From Pelagicoccus mobilis (GTDB taxonomy: Bacteria > Verrucomicrobiota > Verrucomicrobiia > Opitutales > Opitutaceae), in the NCBI RefSeq assembly GCF_016595505.1, contig NZ_JAENIL010000023.1:1-64000 (forward strand): a stretch of 64,000 nucleotides of DNA. Direction: 5' to 3'. Both the position numbers and the translations under genes were made by a program. This document shows, in pieces, positions 55,424 through 64,000 of the stretch (position 1 is the stretch's first letter; the number at the start of each line of letters is the position of its first letter). Under the pieces are notes generated by a model. The model saw nothing but the letters and a program-made list of their open reading frames with translations, searched no databases and was not told the origin of the DNA.

Positions 55424-56566
55424 ATGTCCTGCGTTATGGAACTCCAACTTTCCCGTAAGCAGGCTTACTGGGCCTTGAACGGGCTGCCTGCGATTGGCCC
55501 CGTGTCGCTGAATCGCTTGCTGTCCGCCTTTGGTGGCGACCCGTGTCGCGCTTTGTCTGCGACACGACCTGAGCTCGAATCGATCAAAGGGCTGCAGCGT
55601 CGGACTGTCGACGTGTTGCTCGATTGGTCGAAGCATTTCGATCTCGAGCGTGAGATGGCTCAGGCTGAGCAGCGAGGTGTGGACTTTGTCTCTTGCGAGG
55701 ACGAAGAGTATCCGAGCTTGTTGAAGGAAATCTCTGATCCGCCGATTGGGTTGTATCGATTGGGGAAATACGACTTTAGAAAACCGTCGGTAGCAATCGT
55801 GGGTACGCGGAACTGTTCTCTTTATGGTCGCAGTGTTGCGGAGAGTTTTGCCAAGGACTTGGCTCAGCTCGGTTTTTGCGTCGTGAGTGGAATGGCCCGT
55901 GGAATAGATACCTTTGCTCACAAAGGGGCTTTGCAAGTGGAGGGAGGATCGACGGTCTGCGTGTTCGGTTGCGGAATAGACATCGTGTATCCACCGGAGA
56001 ATGTTGATGTGTTTCGGGAAGCGCAGCTTAATGGAGCGGTGGTGTCAGAATTTCCTTTCGGGCGCCGAGCGGATCGCCAGACCTTTCCGATGCGTAATCG
56101 AGTGGTGAGTGGGATGTCGCACGCGGTGATTGTGGTGGAATCGGATGATGCCGGCGGATCGATGATCACGGCCCGCTTTGCAGGAGAGCAGGGACGGGTC
56201 GTTTGCGCGATTCCGGGACGGATCGATCAGAAGGCGAGCAAGGGAAGCCATCAGCTGATTCGCGATGGAGCGGTGCTGCTCCGCAGTGTCGACGATCTTC
56301 TGGAGGAGCTTGAGCATCTGAAGCTAGTGCCAAGCCTCGCGACTGGTGAATCGAGTTTGGAAGCGGAAATGGCGTATCCAGAGTTGGAAGGAGACGAAGC
56401 CGCAGTGGCCAAATCTCTTGCAGGCGGCGAAGCCCTTTCGCTGGAAGACCTGGGAATAAGGCTAGGCTTAGCGGTATCCGAGATCTCTGTTCTTTTGATG
56501 GGAATGGAGCTGAAAGGTCTTATCGCAAAGCGCTTGGACGGAAAATTCGAGCTGGCATACAAGTAG
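55424..56566 (+). CDS. dprA: DNA-processing protein DprA (Smf)
   Basis: 380 residues from ATG 55424 (ATG 55436 is in frame too). Loads RecA on incoming single-stranded DNA during natural transformation. N-terminal SAM-like helices (LNGLPAIGPVSLNRLLSAFG), the extended Rossmann fold with VAIVGTRNCSLYGRSVAESF, VVSGMARGIDTFAHKGAL, STVCVFGCGIDIVYPPEN, FPMRNRVVSGMSHAVIVVES and GSMITARFAGEQGR, and a C-terminal winged-helix (LSLEDLGIRLGLAVSEISVL). Natural competence genes would need to be sought elsewhere. Confidence 0.97.
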   Translation: MSCVMELQLSRKQAYWALNGLPAIGPVSLNRLLSAFGGDPCRALSATRPELESIKGLQRRTVDVLLDWSKHFDLEREMAQAEQRGVDFVSCEDEEYPSLLKEISDPPIGLYRLGKYDFRKPSVAIVGTRNCSLYGRSVAESFAKDLAQLGFCVVSGMARGIDTFAHKGALQVEGGSTVCVFGCGIDIVYPPENVDVFREAQLNGAVVSEFPFGRRADRQTFPMRNRVVSGMSHAVIVVESDDAGGSMITARFAGEQGRVVCAIPGRIDQKASKGSHQLIRDGAVLLRSVDDLLEELEHLKLVPSLATGESSLEAEMAYPELEGDEAAVAKSLAGGEALSLEDLGIRLGLAVSEISVLLMGMELKGLIAKRLDGKFELAYK

Positions 56567-56623
56567 CTCCTACCTCGACACGCTTTGACCCAGTCACCTT
56601 TCTATTTCTCCTACGATATACAC

Positions 56624-59383
56624 ATGAAGAAGATCAGGATTTTGCTTCTCTCTCTCGTTTCGCTAGCGATTTTCTCTCATGCTCAAGCGAAAGAAGCCCC
56701 GGACCAAGATGCTATGCGTTATCAGTTTGACGAAGCGATGGCGGAGTTGGGAGGGGGAGATGAAGCGACCCAAAAAGCAGTTGCCCTGAAACTGAAGAAG
56801 CTCGCTGTAGCTGGACATGGGCGGTCTCAATATTGGCTCGCTCAACTCTATTTCGAAGGGATTGGAGTGGGCCAAAACGTTGAGCAGGGGAAGCTCTGGA
56901 TCCAGCGAGCGGCAGAGTCAGGTTACCCGATTGCGATGTTGGCTTACGCCGAGATTTTGATTGGGGAGGTGGAAGGTGACGAGGAACCGGACTACCAGAC
57001 ACTGAAGTCTCTGTTGGAAGGTACCTTGTCCGATGCGGCAGCTGCTGGGCTTTCACCAGAGGAGTTTGGCATTTATCGCCGTACCAAAGCTCGAGCCAAC
57101 TACCTGCTCGGTCTGCTCTACCAAAACGGTTGGGGCGTTGAGGAAGACCTCGTGAGAGCGATGCAGCTGATGGAGAAAGGATCGCGGACGGGAAGCAAGG
57201 ACGCGAGTATGGCCCTGGCCATTGCCTATGCCAAAGGTGAGGGTGTGGAGCGGGATGTGGAGAAGGCGAAGACCTTTTTCGATCTGTTTGACCTGCAGTC
57301 GGCAGACGAAGCGAATCGATCGATTGAAGGGACACTGGGGATGCAGGAGGACCGAGGTGACCGGGAGAACATGATCGAGGCGAGCGAACTCATCGGGGAG
57401 TCGATCACGCAAATGGTCTATGCGATGCAGACACAGTTCGCCACCGAAGTTCTGGATGAAGAAAGTGAGGACTTCGATGCGGAGTTTGCCGCGACCTTGC
57501 TAGGCTTTGCTGCGGAGGGAGGCTACCTGGAGGCCAAGCTGCGTTTAGGGCTGCTTCATTATCGAGGTCTGGGAGTGGAGAAGGATTTGGCGAAAGCGGC
57601 TGACTACTTTGCGTCCGCTGCGAAAGAGGACTGGGTATTAGCTCAATACAATTGGGCAGCCATGCTGCGAGCGGGAGAGGCGCAGAGCGAGGGGAAGCGG
57701 TACTCTGCCGAGTCTCTCTTTGAGAAGGCAGCGGACAGCGGCCTCTATGCGGCTCAAGTGGCCTTGGATGATAAGCTGAGTCCTGTCTCGCCTTTGAGCC
57801 CAGAAGAGGCGAGCTCTCTCTGTATTGAACAAGCGGATGCAGGGGATGCTCGAGCAATTTACAGTCTCGCGCTCCGGAAGACCTCGGGTTGGTTGGTCGA
57901 TGTTGAGCCCGATTTTTCTAAGGTTATCTCACTTTATGAAAAGTCTGCGGAAGACGGTTACAAGCGCGCTCAGTTTGTCATCGGAGCCATGAAGCTTTCC
58001 GGGGAAGGGGTGGCGTTTGATCCATTGGGAGGAATCGCCTACATCAAGGATGCGGCTTATCAAGGGTTGCCGGAAGCTACCTATACCTTGGCGGAATGTA
58101 AGCTCAAGGGCTTGGGCGTTTCGCAAGATCCATTTGACGCTTATGAACTGTTCAAGAAGGCAGCTCGCTTGGGATTTACCAACGCCTACAATCGCGTAGC
58201 CGCGTTTCATTATTACGGAATTACTGTTCCGAAAAATGAATACAAAGCGGCCGAATTGTATTTGTATGCTGCTGATGAAGGAGACGCGGAGGCGGCGCAA
58301 AATTTAGGTAACTGTTATCTACGGGGAATCGGAGTGAAGATGAGCACTCGGGAGGGAATTCGTTGGATCAGCAAATCTGCAGAATTAGGGAATCTGGTTT
58401 CTTGTTATCATCTCGCGAATATTTACCGGGAGAACTTACTGGTGGATCAGGATTTGGTTGAGGTCGCGTACTGGTTTGAGCGAGCTGCAGAGTTGGGTGA
58501 TAAAATGGCGATGCGAGAGACGGCTCTGAATTACTTCTTGGGGCGTGGACACCCTCGAAACCGAGGTAAAGCAGCTCAATGGCTGGAGATGTATTTGGTG
58601 CACCCGGCTCCGATTACAACTGCGGCACTGTACTTCCCCGGCGAATACGAAACGAATGCCGTGCTAGAGAAATTTCGACCGGATGACTATTCGGCGATGC
58701 TAATGTCTGCCGATCTTATGGCGGAAAAAGAGTGGTCTGGAACGAATCGCAAAGAGGCTCGAAAACTCTACGAAAGTATGGCGAGCAAGGGTGCTCAAGG
58801 AGCTAAACTTCGTTTAGCTCGAATGTACCGAGATGATGATTCCAGCAGCAAGGATGCGAAGCGAGCGATCTCGTATTTCAAAAGTCTTTACGACGGAAAT
58901 CACGATGAGTCGTATGAAGGAATGCGTCATTTTGCGGCGGAAGCCGCATATGAGCTCAGTGTGTGTTATGCTGATGGATACGGGGTAAAGGCGAGCGAGT
59001 CCCAACGGGTGCATTGGTTGGAAGAGTCGGCTAGGCTCGACAAAGTGGAGGCTCAGTTCGAGCTCGGAAGCTTACTCGCTGCCCAGACTGAGAGTTCTGC
59101 TACGCGGTCTGCCGGAACCAACTGGCTGCTCAAGGCTGCAGAGCATGGGGATCATCGTTCACAGCTAGCGATTGCTCGCCTTAACTTGGAGAGCCCTGTC
59201 GCGAATGTGGCTAAGGGCGTTGTCGTCGATTGGTTGAAGGCCTTGGTTGACGATGGCTCAGGTGAAGCTCGTGTCTTGTTGCGGAAATATGGGGTCCGTT
59301 ACAAGGAGATCGAGCGTAGACAGCCATCACCTCAGAAGGAGGAGAAACCGGTTGATCCGTGGGCTCCGATAGGCGCGGCTTGA
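56624..59383 (+). CDS. exported Sel1-repeat (SLR) protein, 919 residues
   Basis: ATG 56624 gives signal peptide MKKIRILLLSLVSLAIFSHA-QA. At least ten Sel1-like repeats of about 36 residues follow, each with the A..YWLAQLY..G.GV..D..KA pattern (AQLYFEGIGVGQNVEQGKLW; LGLLYQNGWGVEEDLVRAMQ; LGLLHYRGLGVEKDLAKAAD; LGNCYLRGIGVKMSTREGIR). An irregular region lies at about 690-770. The C-terminus is Pro/Lys-rich (RRQPSPQKEEKPVDPWAPIG). SLR proteins bind other proteins or peptidoglycan partners. Follows dprA by 57 bases, on the same strand, possibly cotranscribed; partner unknown. Confidence 0.9.
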   Translation: MKKIRILLLSLVSLAIFSHAQAKEAPDQDAMRYQFDEAMAELGGGDEATQKAVALKLKKLAVAGHGRSQYWLAQLYFEGIGVGQNVEQGKLWIQRAAESGYPIAMLAYAEILIGEVEGDEEPDYQTLKSLLEGTLSDAAAAGLSPEEFGIYRRTKARANYLLGLLYQNGWGVEEDLVRAMQLMEKGSRTGSKDASMALAIAYAKGEGVERDVEKAKTFFDLFDLQSADEANRSIEGTLGMQEDRGDRENMIEASELIGESITQMVYAMQTQFATEVLDEESEDFDAEFAATLLGFAAEGGYLEAKLRLGLLHYRGLGVEKDLAKAADYFASAAKEDWVLAQYNWAAMLRAGEAQSEGKRYSAESLFEKAADSGLYAAQVALDDKLSPVSPLSPEEASSLCIEQADAGDARAIYSLALRKTSGWLVDVEPDFSKVISLYEKSAEDGYKRAQFVIGAMKLSGEGVAFDPLGGIAYIKDAAYQGLPEATYTLAECKLKGLGVSQDPFDAYELFKKAARLGFTNAYNRVAAFHYYGITVPKNEYKAAELYLYAADEGDAEAAQNLGNCYLRGIGVKMSTREGIRWISKSAELGNLVSCYHLANIYRENLLVDQDLVEVAYWFERAAELGDKMAMRETALNYFLGRGHPRNRGKAAQWLEMYLVHPAPITTAALYFPGEYETNAVLEKFRPDDYSAMLMSADLMAEKEWSGTNRKEARKLYESMASKGAQGAKLRLARMYRDDDSSSKDAKRAISYFKSLYDGNHDESYEGMRHFAAEAAYELSVCYADGYGVKASESQRVHWLEESARLDKVEAQFELGSLLAAQTESSATRSAGTNWLLKAAEHGDHRSQLAIARLNLESPVANVAKGVVVDWLKALVDDGSGEARVLLRKYGVRYKEIERRQPSPQKEEKPVDPWAPIGAA

Positions 59384-59387
59384 TGGC

Positions 59388-59933
59388 CTAGTCGAGATCG
59401 ATGGAGGGGAGGCCATCGATGCTGGTGACGTTGTTTTCCGCTTGATAGGCTTTTACGACTTCGGGGCCTTTTTTGGCGGCCCATTTGTCGAGCCCGTCAC
59501 GGTGTCCTTGGAAGTCGTAGAAGGGGACGGCGTAGCCGCAGGAGTCGCACACGCGTTCGACTTTGATGTGGATGATGGCGCGAGCCCCCGGGTTCTCTGG
59601 AAAGTTGCCGGCGAGTTTCTCGTACTCCTCGCTGCCTTTGAGATAACTCACGCCTTTGCCGTGCAGGCGGAAGATTTGCGGTGGGCCTTCGAAGGCGCAA
59701 AACATGATGACGATGCGGCCGTTCTCGCGAAGGTGAGCGATCGTTTCCGCGCCGCTGCCGGTGTAATCGAGGTAGGCAGCTTCTAGCGGTCCGAGGACGC
59801 GGAAACTGTCTCCGCCTTTTGGTGACAGGTTGACGTGCCCGTCGGCGGAAAGCGGGGCGGTGCCGACGAAGAACATCTTCTGTTTTTCGATCCAGGTTTT
59901 GTGTTTCGGCGAGATCTCGGGATGAACTTTCAT
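59388..59933 (-). CDS. pyridoxamine 5'-phosphate oxidase-like flavin/cofactor-binding protein
   Basis: 181 residues. A split-barrel FMN-binding pattern: KQKMFFVGTAPLSADGHVNL, SPKGGDSFRVLGPLEAAYLD, NGRIVIMFCAFEGPPQIFRL, ending KVERVCDSCGYAVPFYDF. Resembles the PNPOx-like family of general oxidoreductases in many bacteria; exact activity unknown. Followed by the SDR gene 24 bases upstream in minus-strand order, so a small operon is possible. Confidence 0.83.
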   Translation of the reverse strand: MKVHPEISPKHKTWIEKQKMFFVGTAPLSADGHVNLSPKGGDSFRVLGPLEAAYLDYTGSGAETIAHLRENGRIVIMFCAFEGPPQIFRLHGKGVSYLKGSEEYEKLAGNFPENPGARAIIHIKVERVCDSCGYAVPFYDFQGHRDGLDKWAAKKGPEVVKAYQAENNVTSIDGLPSIDLD

Positions 59934-59957
59934 TTTGAACTAGGTTCCGGGGATGGA

Positions 59958-60662
59958 TTAGAGCTTTTGGTAGAGTTCGGGTGGAAGGAGGCGAAGGAGA
60001 AGGGCGACCCAGCGCCAGCGGCCTGGAATGTAGGCCACTTTCTTGCGTCGCTCGACGGCTAAGAGTAGGGCTTTGACTGCGTGTTCGGGGGAGATGAGCC
60101 AAATTGGGTTGTCCGCTTTCATCATGGCGGTGTCGACGAAGCCTGGGCGGATTTCGGTGACTTGGATGGGTAGCTTGTCCTTCGCCACGCGAAGCTGGAG
60201 CCCCTCGAGGTAGGAAGCGACAAAGGCTTTGCTAGCGTTGTAGGCGGGAGCATGGGGGGAGCCTCTGACTGCTGCGACCGAGCTGATGCCAACGAGTTTA
60301 CCGCGCCCTTGCTTGATGAAATGCTGCATGGCGTGACTCGCTACTTCGGTGAAGGCGAGGGCATTGAGCTGCACGGTTTCGCTCTCGAGTGATGGCTCTA
60401 GCCTGGAGTTTATGTGTCCGGTACCGAACACGATGTAGACTGCTTCGATTTCGCGGTCCTGATGGAAGATCGCTTCTAGGTTCTTCCGCAGGGAGGCGGG
60501 CTTGCTACCATCGAAATGCGTTACGGTTGGTCGCTTGTCTTCGAAGTGGCGCTGGATCTCGTCTGGACGATGGCTAAGGAGTTCCAGGGGTTCTCCTTGC
60601 GAATGGAGCTCCTTGGCGAGGGCGAGTCCTATGCCAGAGGAACTGCCGAAAATGAGGATCAT
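59958..60662 (-). CDS. short-chain dehydrogenase/reductase family protein
   Basis: 234 residues. Nucleotide motif ILIFGSSSGIGLALAKELHS, the NAG-equivalent area (VYIVFGTGHINSRL), catalytic Ser/Tyr/Lys: VGISSVAAVRGSPHAPAYNASKAFVASYLEG read as GISSVAAVRG, then AYNASKAFVAS. Sequence resembles YqjQ-type membrane-associated SDRs, ending in a hydrophobic stretch RWRWVALLLRLLP. Substrate unknown. Confidence 0.88.
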   Translation of the reverse strand: MILIFGSSSGIGLALAKELHSQGEPLELLSHRPDEIQRHFEDKRPTVTHFDGSKPASLRKNLEAIFHQDREIEAVYIVFGTGHINSRLEPSLESETVQLNALAFTEVASHAMQHFIKQGRGKLVGISSVAAVRGSPHAPAYNASKAFVASYLEGLQLRVAKDKLPIQVTEIRPGFVDTAMMKADNPIWLISPEHAVKALLLAVERRKKVAYIPGRWRWVALLLRLLPPELYQKL

Positions 60663-60695
60663 CGCTTGGGGTTGGGCGTGTTTGAAGAGTGGGCT

Positions 60696-61682
60696 CTACT
60701 TCTTCTCGATCGTCACTTCGCCTGCCCGGGCTAGGTAGCGAGTGCCGTCTGGGCGTTCGATAATGAGAGAACCGTTCGAATCGATGCCGTTGGCTGTGCC
60801 TGAGATCCGGCTCTCGCCTTGGAGAAGAGTGATCTCTTTTCCGTTTAGGGTATCGTATCTCGACCAGCGTTCTTTGAGTTCGGTGCGATGGCTTCCGTCG
60901 AGGAGCTTTTTGTAAGCGATGGCGATGCGTCCGGTGAGAGTGGATACGAGTTTGTTTATGTCGAAGGTGCGTCCTGATGATTGGCTGAGGGAAGTCGCTA
61001 TCTCTTTGAGCTCAGCGGGCCAGTCGGCTCCGTCGCTATTCACGTTGAGTCCGAGCCCGAGCACTACGTTGAGGACGATGTCTGCTTCCATGCGTGCTTC
61101 GGTTAGGATGCCGGCTACCTTTTTGCCGTCTATGTGCAGGTCGTTGGGCCATTTGATTTTGCAACTGACCTGGCAGAGGGAGTTGATGCATTCGCAGATG
61201 TTGATCCCCATCCAGAGGGTGAAGAGCGACATTTGGCTGGGCGAAATCTGGGGGCGGAAGGCGAAGCTTGAGTAGAGGTTTCCGTTTTGCGGGCTGTGCC
61301 ATTCTCGGCCGAGGCGGCCGCGTCCAACGGTCTGTAGTCGTGATAGGACTACGAAGGGGGTGCACTCTCCGTTGGCGATGCGTCGTTCGGCTTCCGAGTT
61401 TGTGCTGTCGACTTCGTCGAGCACGATTGCCTGGTAATCCTCGGCCGCATGTTGAAGGCGGGCTTGGATGAGGGCTTGGTTCAAGGTGTCTGGGACTTGG
61501 GTGAGCCGGTAACCCTTGCTGCGTACGGCTTCGAAGTCGAACCCTTGAGCTTTGAGTTTTTCCATGTATGACCAGACGGATACGCGGGAGACGCCGATGA
61601 GTTCGGCAAGCTGGCTGCCGGAGACGAAGTCGCCGTCGGCGGCGAGAAATTCGCGGAGTATGAGGACGTTTGTGTCGGACAT
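60696..61682 (-). CDS. birA: bifunctional biotin-[acetyl-CoA-carboxylase] ligase / biotin repressor
   Basis: 328 residues. N-terminal winged helix (VSGSQLAELIGVSRVSVWSY), then the ligase: TVGRGRLGREWHSPQNGNLY, KWPNDLHIDGKKVAGILTEA, GLGLNVNS and a C-terminal small domain (GESRISGTANGIDSNGSLII). Attaches biotin to its carrier protein, and the HTH suggests it also represses biotin genes. Start ATG 61682. Confidence 0.95.
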   Translation of the reverse strand: MSDTNVLILREFLAADGDFVSGSQLAELIGVSRVSVWSYMEKLKAQGFDFEAVRSKGYRLTQVPDTLNQALIQARLQHAAEDYQAIVLDEVDSTNSEAERRIANGECTPFVVLSRLQTVGRGRLGREWHSPQNGNLYSSFAFRPQISPSQMSLFTLWMGINICECINSLCQVSCKIKWPNDLHIDGKKVAGILTEARMEADIVLNVVLGLGLNVNSDGADWPAELKEIATSLSQSSGRTFDINKLVSTLTGRIAIAYKKLLDGSHRTELKERWSRYDTLNGKEITLLQGESRISGTANGIDSNGSLIIERPDGTRYLARAGEVTIEKK

Positions 61683-61796
61683 TGAAAGAGGTTGTTTAGG
61701 ACTTAGGTTTTTAGGGATTGAGGTGTTTTATTTGTGCGTGGTCGTTTTTCTGCCTAAGGCCTAAATTTATAATGCCTGATTCCCTAGATTGGAATT

Positions 61797-62708
61797 TCAT
61801 GAATCGAGGCCGATGTCGATCCAGGTGGATTGGTGGACGGTGGCGCCGGTGGAGATGAAATCGAGTCCGAGAGTGGCGAGTTGGGGGAGGAATTCGATGG
61901 TTATACCGCCGCTCGCTTCGGTGACGGCTTTGTCTCCTATGAGCGAGATGGCCTTTTGGAGTTGAGGAATGGAAAAGTTGTCGAGGAGGATGATGTCGAC
62001 CTTGGCGGCGAGGGCGTGCTCGATTTGCTCGAGGGTGTCGACTTCCATCTCTACGAGAATGTCGGGGTGTCGTGCTCGGGATTCGGATACGGCGTCGATG
62101 GCCGATTGGCGAGGGTCGCTGCCGAAGGCGGCCAGGTGGTTGTCTTTGAGCATGACGCGGTCGAAGAGGCCGATGCGGTGGTTCCATCCTCCTCCGCAGG
62201 CGACGGCGTATTTTTCGAGGACGCGGTAGCCGGGGGTGGTTTTGCGTGTGTCGAGCAGGCGGGTCGAGGTGTCGCCCATCGCGGCGACGTACTGGCGAGT
62301 GAGCGTGGCTACGCCGGAGAGTTTTTGCAGGAAGTTGAGGAGCGGGCGTTCGGCGCTGAGTAGGCTTCGCACGGGGCCGGAAACGGTTCCGATGACTTGT
62401 CCGGCGGTTAAGGTGTCGCCGTCTGAGGCGACGCCTTGGAATTTGAGTTTCGAATCGTATGCGGCGAGCACGTGTGGCGCGAGCTGGGTGCCGCAGATCG
62501 TGATGGGGGTGCGTGCTTTGAGGGTGGTGCTCACGCTTTGGTCCGAATCGAGCAGGGCGGAGGAGTGGTCGCCTGCAGTGATGGTGCCGGCGGCAAGCCC
62601 TCCGGCCGAAAGGTCTTCGCTTTTGGCGAGCTCGATGAGGGCTTGGATGGGGCCGAGGTCGAGGTCGGTCCAGGAGAGTTTTTGGCAGCAACGATCGGGT
62701 TGTTTCAT
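61797..62708 (-). CDS. nadC: nicotinate-nucleotide diphosphorylase (carboxylating)
   Basis: 303 residues. Converts quinolinate and PRPP to nicotinate mononucleotide, the step before NadD (7986). LLDTRKTTPGYRVLEKYAVA, GGWNHRIGLFDRVMLKDNHL, EMEVDTLEQIEHALAAKVDI-ILLDN, EASGGITIE and DFISTGATVHQS. Start ATG 62708; no second NAD gene nearby. Confidence 0.97.
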   Translation of the reverse strand: MKQPDRCCQKLSWTDLDLGPIQALIELAKSEDLSAGGLAAGTITAGDHSSALLDSDQSVSTTLKARTPITICGTQLAPHVLAAYDSKLKFQGVASDGDTLTAGQVIGTVSGPVRSLLSAERPLLNFLQKLSGVATLTRQYVAAMGDTSTRLLDTRKTTPGYRVLEKYAVACGGGWNHRIGLFDRVMLKDNHLAAFGSDPRQSAIDAVSESRARHPDILVEMEVDTLEQIEHALAAKVDIILLDNFSIPQLQKAISLIGDKAVTEASGGITIEFLPQLATLGLDFISTGATVHQSTWIDIGLDS

Positions 62709-62809
62709 GGGAAAGCGGGCAGGATGTGTGGATATGCGAAAATGGTGAAGCGGGAATTTTGATTTGTTGGGGTTGCTGTAGCGGATCTTGCTTCTCTAGG
62801 TATTGAGGC

Positions 62810-63094
62810 ATGAGTTTTGATGAATTTGTGGAATCCGTGTCTTCTGGAACTGCTCCTGCTGGATTGAGTGGGGCGCTTGTGGCGCTCTGGTGGGACAAGA
62901 AGGGGGATTGGGAGCGAGCTCACGAGGAGGCGCAGAGCGCGGGGAGTCGTGAGGGCGATTGGGTGCATGCGTACTTGCACCGCAAGGAAGGGGACGAGGG
63001 GAATGCTGGGTACTGGTATTCCCGCTCTCGGGAGCCTTTTTTCGAGGGGACTTTGGACGCGGAGTGGGAAGCGATCGCCAAGGCTTTGTTATAG
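62810..63094 (+). CDS. conserved small protein of unknown function
   Basis: 94 residues, soluble and acidic. Blocks DKKGDWERAHEEAQSAGSRE and WVHAYLHRKEGDEGNAGYWY-SRSREPFFEG are shared by small hypothetical proteins in many bacteria (from memory, no search). Trp/His/Tyr-rich pattern (W-V-H-A-Y, N-A-x-Y-W-Y) suggests a conserved surface. Divergent from nadC (101 bases). No function known to me. Confidence 0.7.
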   Translation: MSFDEFVESVSSGTAPAGLSGALVALWWDKKGDWERAHEEAQSAGSREGDWVHAYLHRKEGDEGNAGYWYSRSREPFFEGTLDAEWEAIAKALL

Positions 63095-63217
63095 AGACGA
63101 TTCTTGCGGTTTTGTGGCGGGAGCGGAGGTCTCGCAACTGTCCTCTCGGGCACGTAAGGGTGCCTGCCGATTGCGCAAGGCGCTGGAATAGGCTAGGTTA
63201 GGTGGAGTTAACCGTGT

Positions 63218-63841
63218 ATGCCTATGAGCTCTCCTCTTTTTGGCCAGATCGTTTGTTTCCTGTTTTCTTTTAGCTTGCTGGGCATCGCCTTCTTTCGGGC
63301 GGACGTTCAGACAGCGTTGAAGGGTATGTCTGTGTTTTGCGGGATGTGCTTGGTGATCATTGGAGCGATCGGTCCTGAGAATATTGCGACGCTGACTATT
63401 AAGACGGCGGAGAGCGAAATCAGCTTCAGCCGCTACGAGCCGACGGAGGAGGAGAAGGAGGAGGTTTTGGGGCTGATTTCGAGTGCGAAGGACGCGAACG
63501 ACCTGGAGGGAAATTCGTTCGTCAAGGCTGCGGAGGAGCGGACTCCGGAGGAGCGTTCGAGTCTGGACTATTTGCTTTTGGCTAGGGTGGAGAGCTTGAA
63601 GGAGGATCCGGCCAAAGCGCTCGAGTACGCTTACGTGGGCAGAACGATCGAGACTAAGGACGCGACGGTGCGAGCTGAGCTGAACGGGGTGATCGGGCAG
63701 AGCTACAAGGACTTTGGAAAACCCAAGATCAGCAGCAAATTTCTCAGGGAGAAGAAGGAGCTTTTGATCAATCCGGAGACGATCAGGCGGGTAAGCGAGA
63801 ATCAGCTCGCTCCGATTCAGAGCCCCAAGCCGCAGAAGTAG
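63218..63841 (+). CDS. membrane-anchored protein, function unknown
   Basis: 207 residues from ATG 63218 (ATG 63224 is in frame too). One or two N-terminal hydrophobic segments (GQIVCFLFSFSLLGIAFFRA; FCGMCLVIIGAIG), then a charged helical region (PTEEEKEEVLGLISSAKDAN; LARVESLKEDPAKALEYAYV) that may be TPR-like. No recognised family. Lies between the 94-residue protein and a minus-strand sugar-epimerase-like gene. Confidence 0.6.
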   Translation: MPMSSPLFGQIVCFLFSFSLLGIAFFRADVQTALKGMSVFCGMCLVIIGAIGPENIATLTIKTAESEISFSRYEPTEEEKEEVLGLISSAKDANDLEGNSFVKAAEERTPEERSSLDYLLLARVESLKEDPAKALEYAYVGRTIETKDATVRAELNGVIGQSYKDFGKPKISSKFLREKKELLINPETIRRVSENQLAPIQSPKPQK

Positions 63842-63864
63842 GGGGCGTCTCGGGGCGTTTGGTA

Positions 63865-64000
63865 TTAGACGCGGACGGTAATTGAGAAGGCCTGGGTTTC
63901 GCCGGGACCGACTTCGTGTAGGCCGATTTCGTTTTCGGGGGCGTTGGGCGGTCCCATCCAGGGCTCGATGCAGAAGAAGGGGGCGGCGTCAGATTCTGTC
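63865..64000 (-). CDS. aldose-1-epimerase-like (galactose mutarotase-like) protein, C-terminal end only
   Basis: The final 45 codons of a minus-strand gene that runs off the window: CIEPWMGPPNAPENEIGLHE, then VGPGETQAFSITVRV, stop TAA at 63865-63867. The IEPWMGPPN and GLHEVGPGE patterns are the C-terminal block of galactose mutarotase-fold enzymes. Activity not assignable from this fragment. Confidence 0.75.
   Translation of the reverse strand, partial: TESDAAPFFCIEPWMGPPNAPENEIGLHEVGPGETQAFSITVRV

Noticed and set aside
61711-62898. 395-codon minus-strand frame overlapping nadC in another frame
   Set aside because: Arg/His/Pro-rich composition typical of frame-shifted GC-rich coding; nadC accounts for the region.

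Overview
The window looks like chromosomal core sequence from a free-living, Gram-negative-type bacterium of the Verrucomicrobiota, most likely Opitutae. This placement is an inference from gene content and protein style: a PPi-type PEP carboxykinase, a DUF4914 protein, a paired Hsp70/DUF2760 locus, ribosomal proteins with low-complexity tails, and CACGAAG-type intergenic palindromes. No rRNA or other decisive marker is present. I see no prophage, insertion sequence, CRISPR array or integrase.

Layout. 1-10 kb is mixed housekeeping: the end-clipped DNA polymerase IV gene, a SpoU-type RNA methyltransferase, a thioredoxin-like protein, a large HDOD regulator with a degenerate receiver domain and a periplasmic-type tail, a methyltransferase, an isolated type IV pilin-like gene, a DUF481 beta-barrel protein, and a minus-strand group sigma factor - nadD - rsfS followed by tRNA-Leu(UAA). 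10-15.4 kb holds two oligopeptide ABC ATPases and the 1156-residue PPi-type PEP carboxykinase. 15.5-21.1 kb holds a membrane DUF2760 protein and two divergent Hsp70 proteins, the second with a long C-terminal extension.

21.4-38.7 kb is the fused str-S10-spc-alpha ribosomal supercluster (rpsL, rpsG, fusA, rpsJ to rplQ, with secY and rpoA), all on the plus strand. It lacks rpmD, adk, map, infA and rpmJ. S5 carries a Gly/Asn/Arg repeat tail, S11 a roughly 50-residue acidic N-terminal extension, and L17 and S17 acidic C-terminal tails.

38.8-49 kb holds a small zinc-ribbon membrane protein, guaA, a LolA-like secreted protein, a partial histidine operon (hisDCBH), citrate synthase and a DUF4914 protein. 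The DUF4914 protein carries motifs that align with PEP carboxykinases, including the same SGGGKSE loop as the PPi-type enzyme at 11.9 kb. 49-64 kb is housekeeping plus envelope genes: pdxJ-acpS-nnr, a secreted metallopeptidase divergent from dprA, a large Sel1-repeat protein, a minus-strand run (PNPOx-like, SDR, birA, nadC), two small uncharacterised genes, and the clipped end of an aldose-1-epimerase-like gene.

How it fits together. Central metabolism (PPi-PEPCK, citrate synthase, possibly DUF4914) and the translation genes share a codon style rich in CTC, CGT and AAG and poor in TTG, suggesting high expression. The neighbouring low-expression genes are G-rich and use TTG freely. The points most worth following up are the DUF4914/PPi-PEPCK relationship, the Hsp70-Hsp70-DUF2760 unit, the HDOD protein with a secretion-system-like tail, and the unusual tails on S5, S11 and L17.
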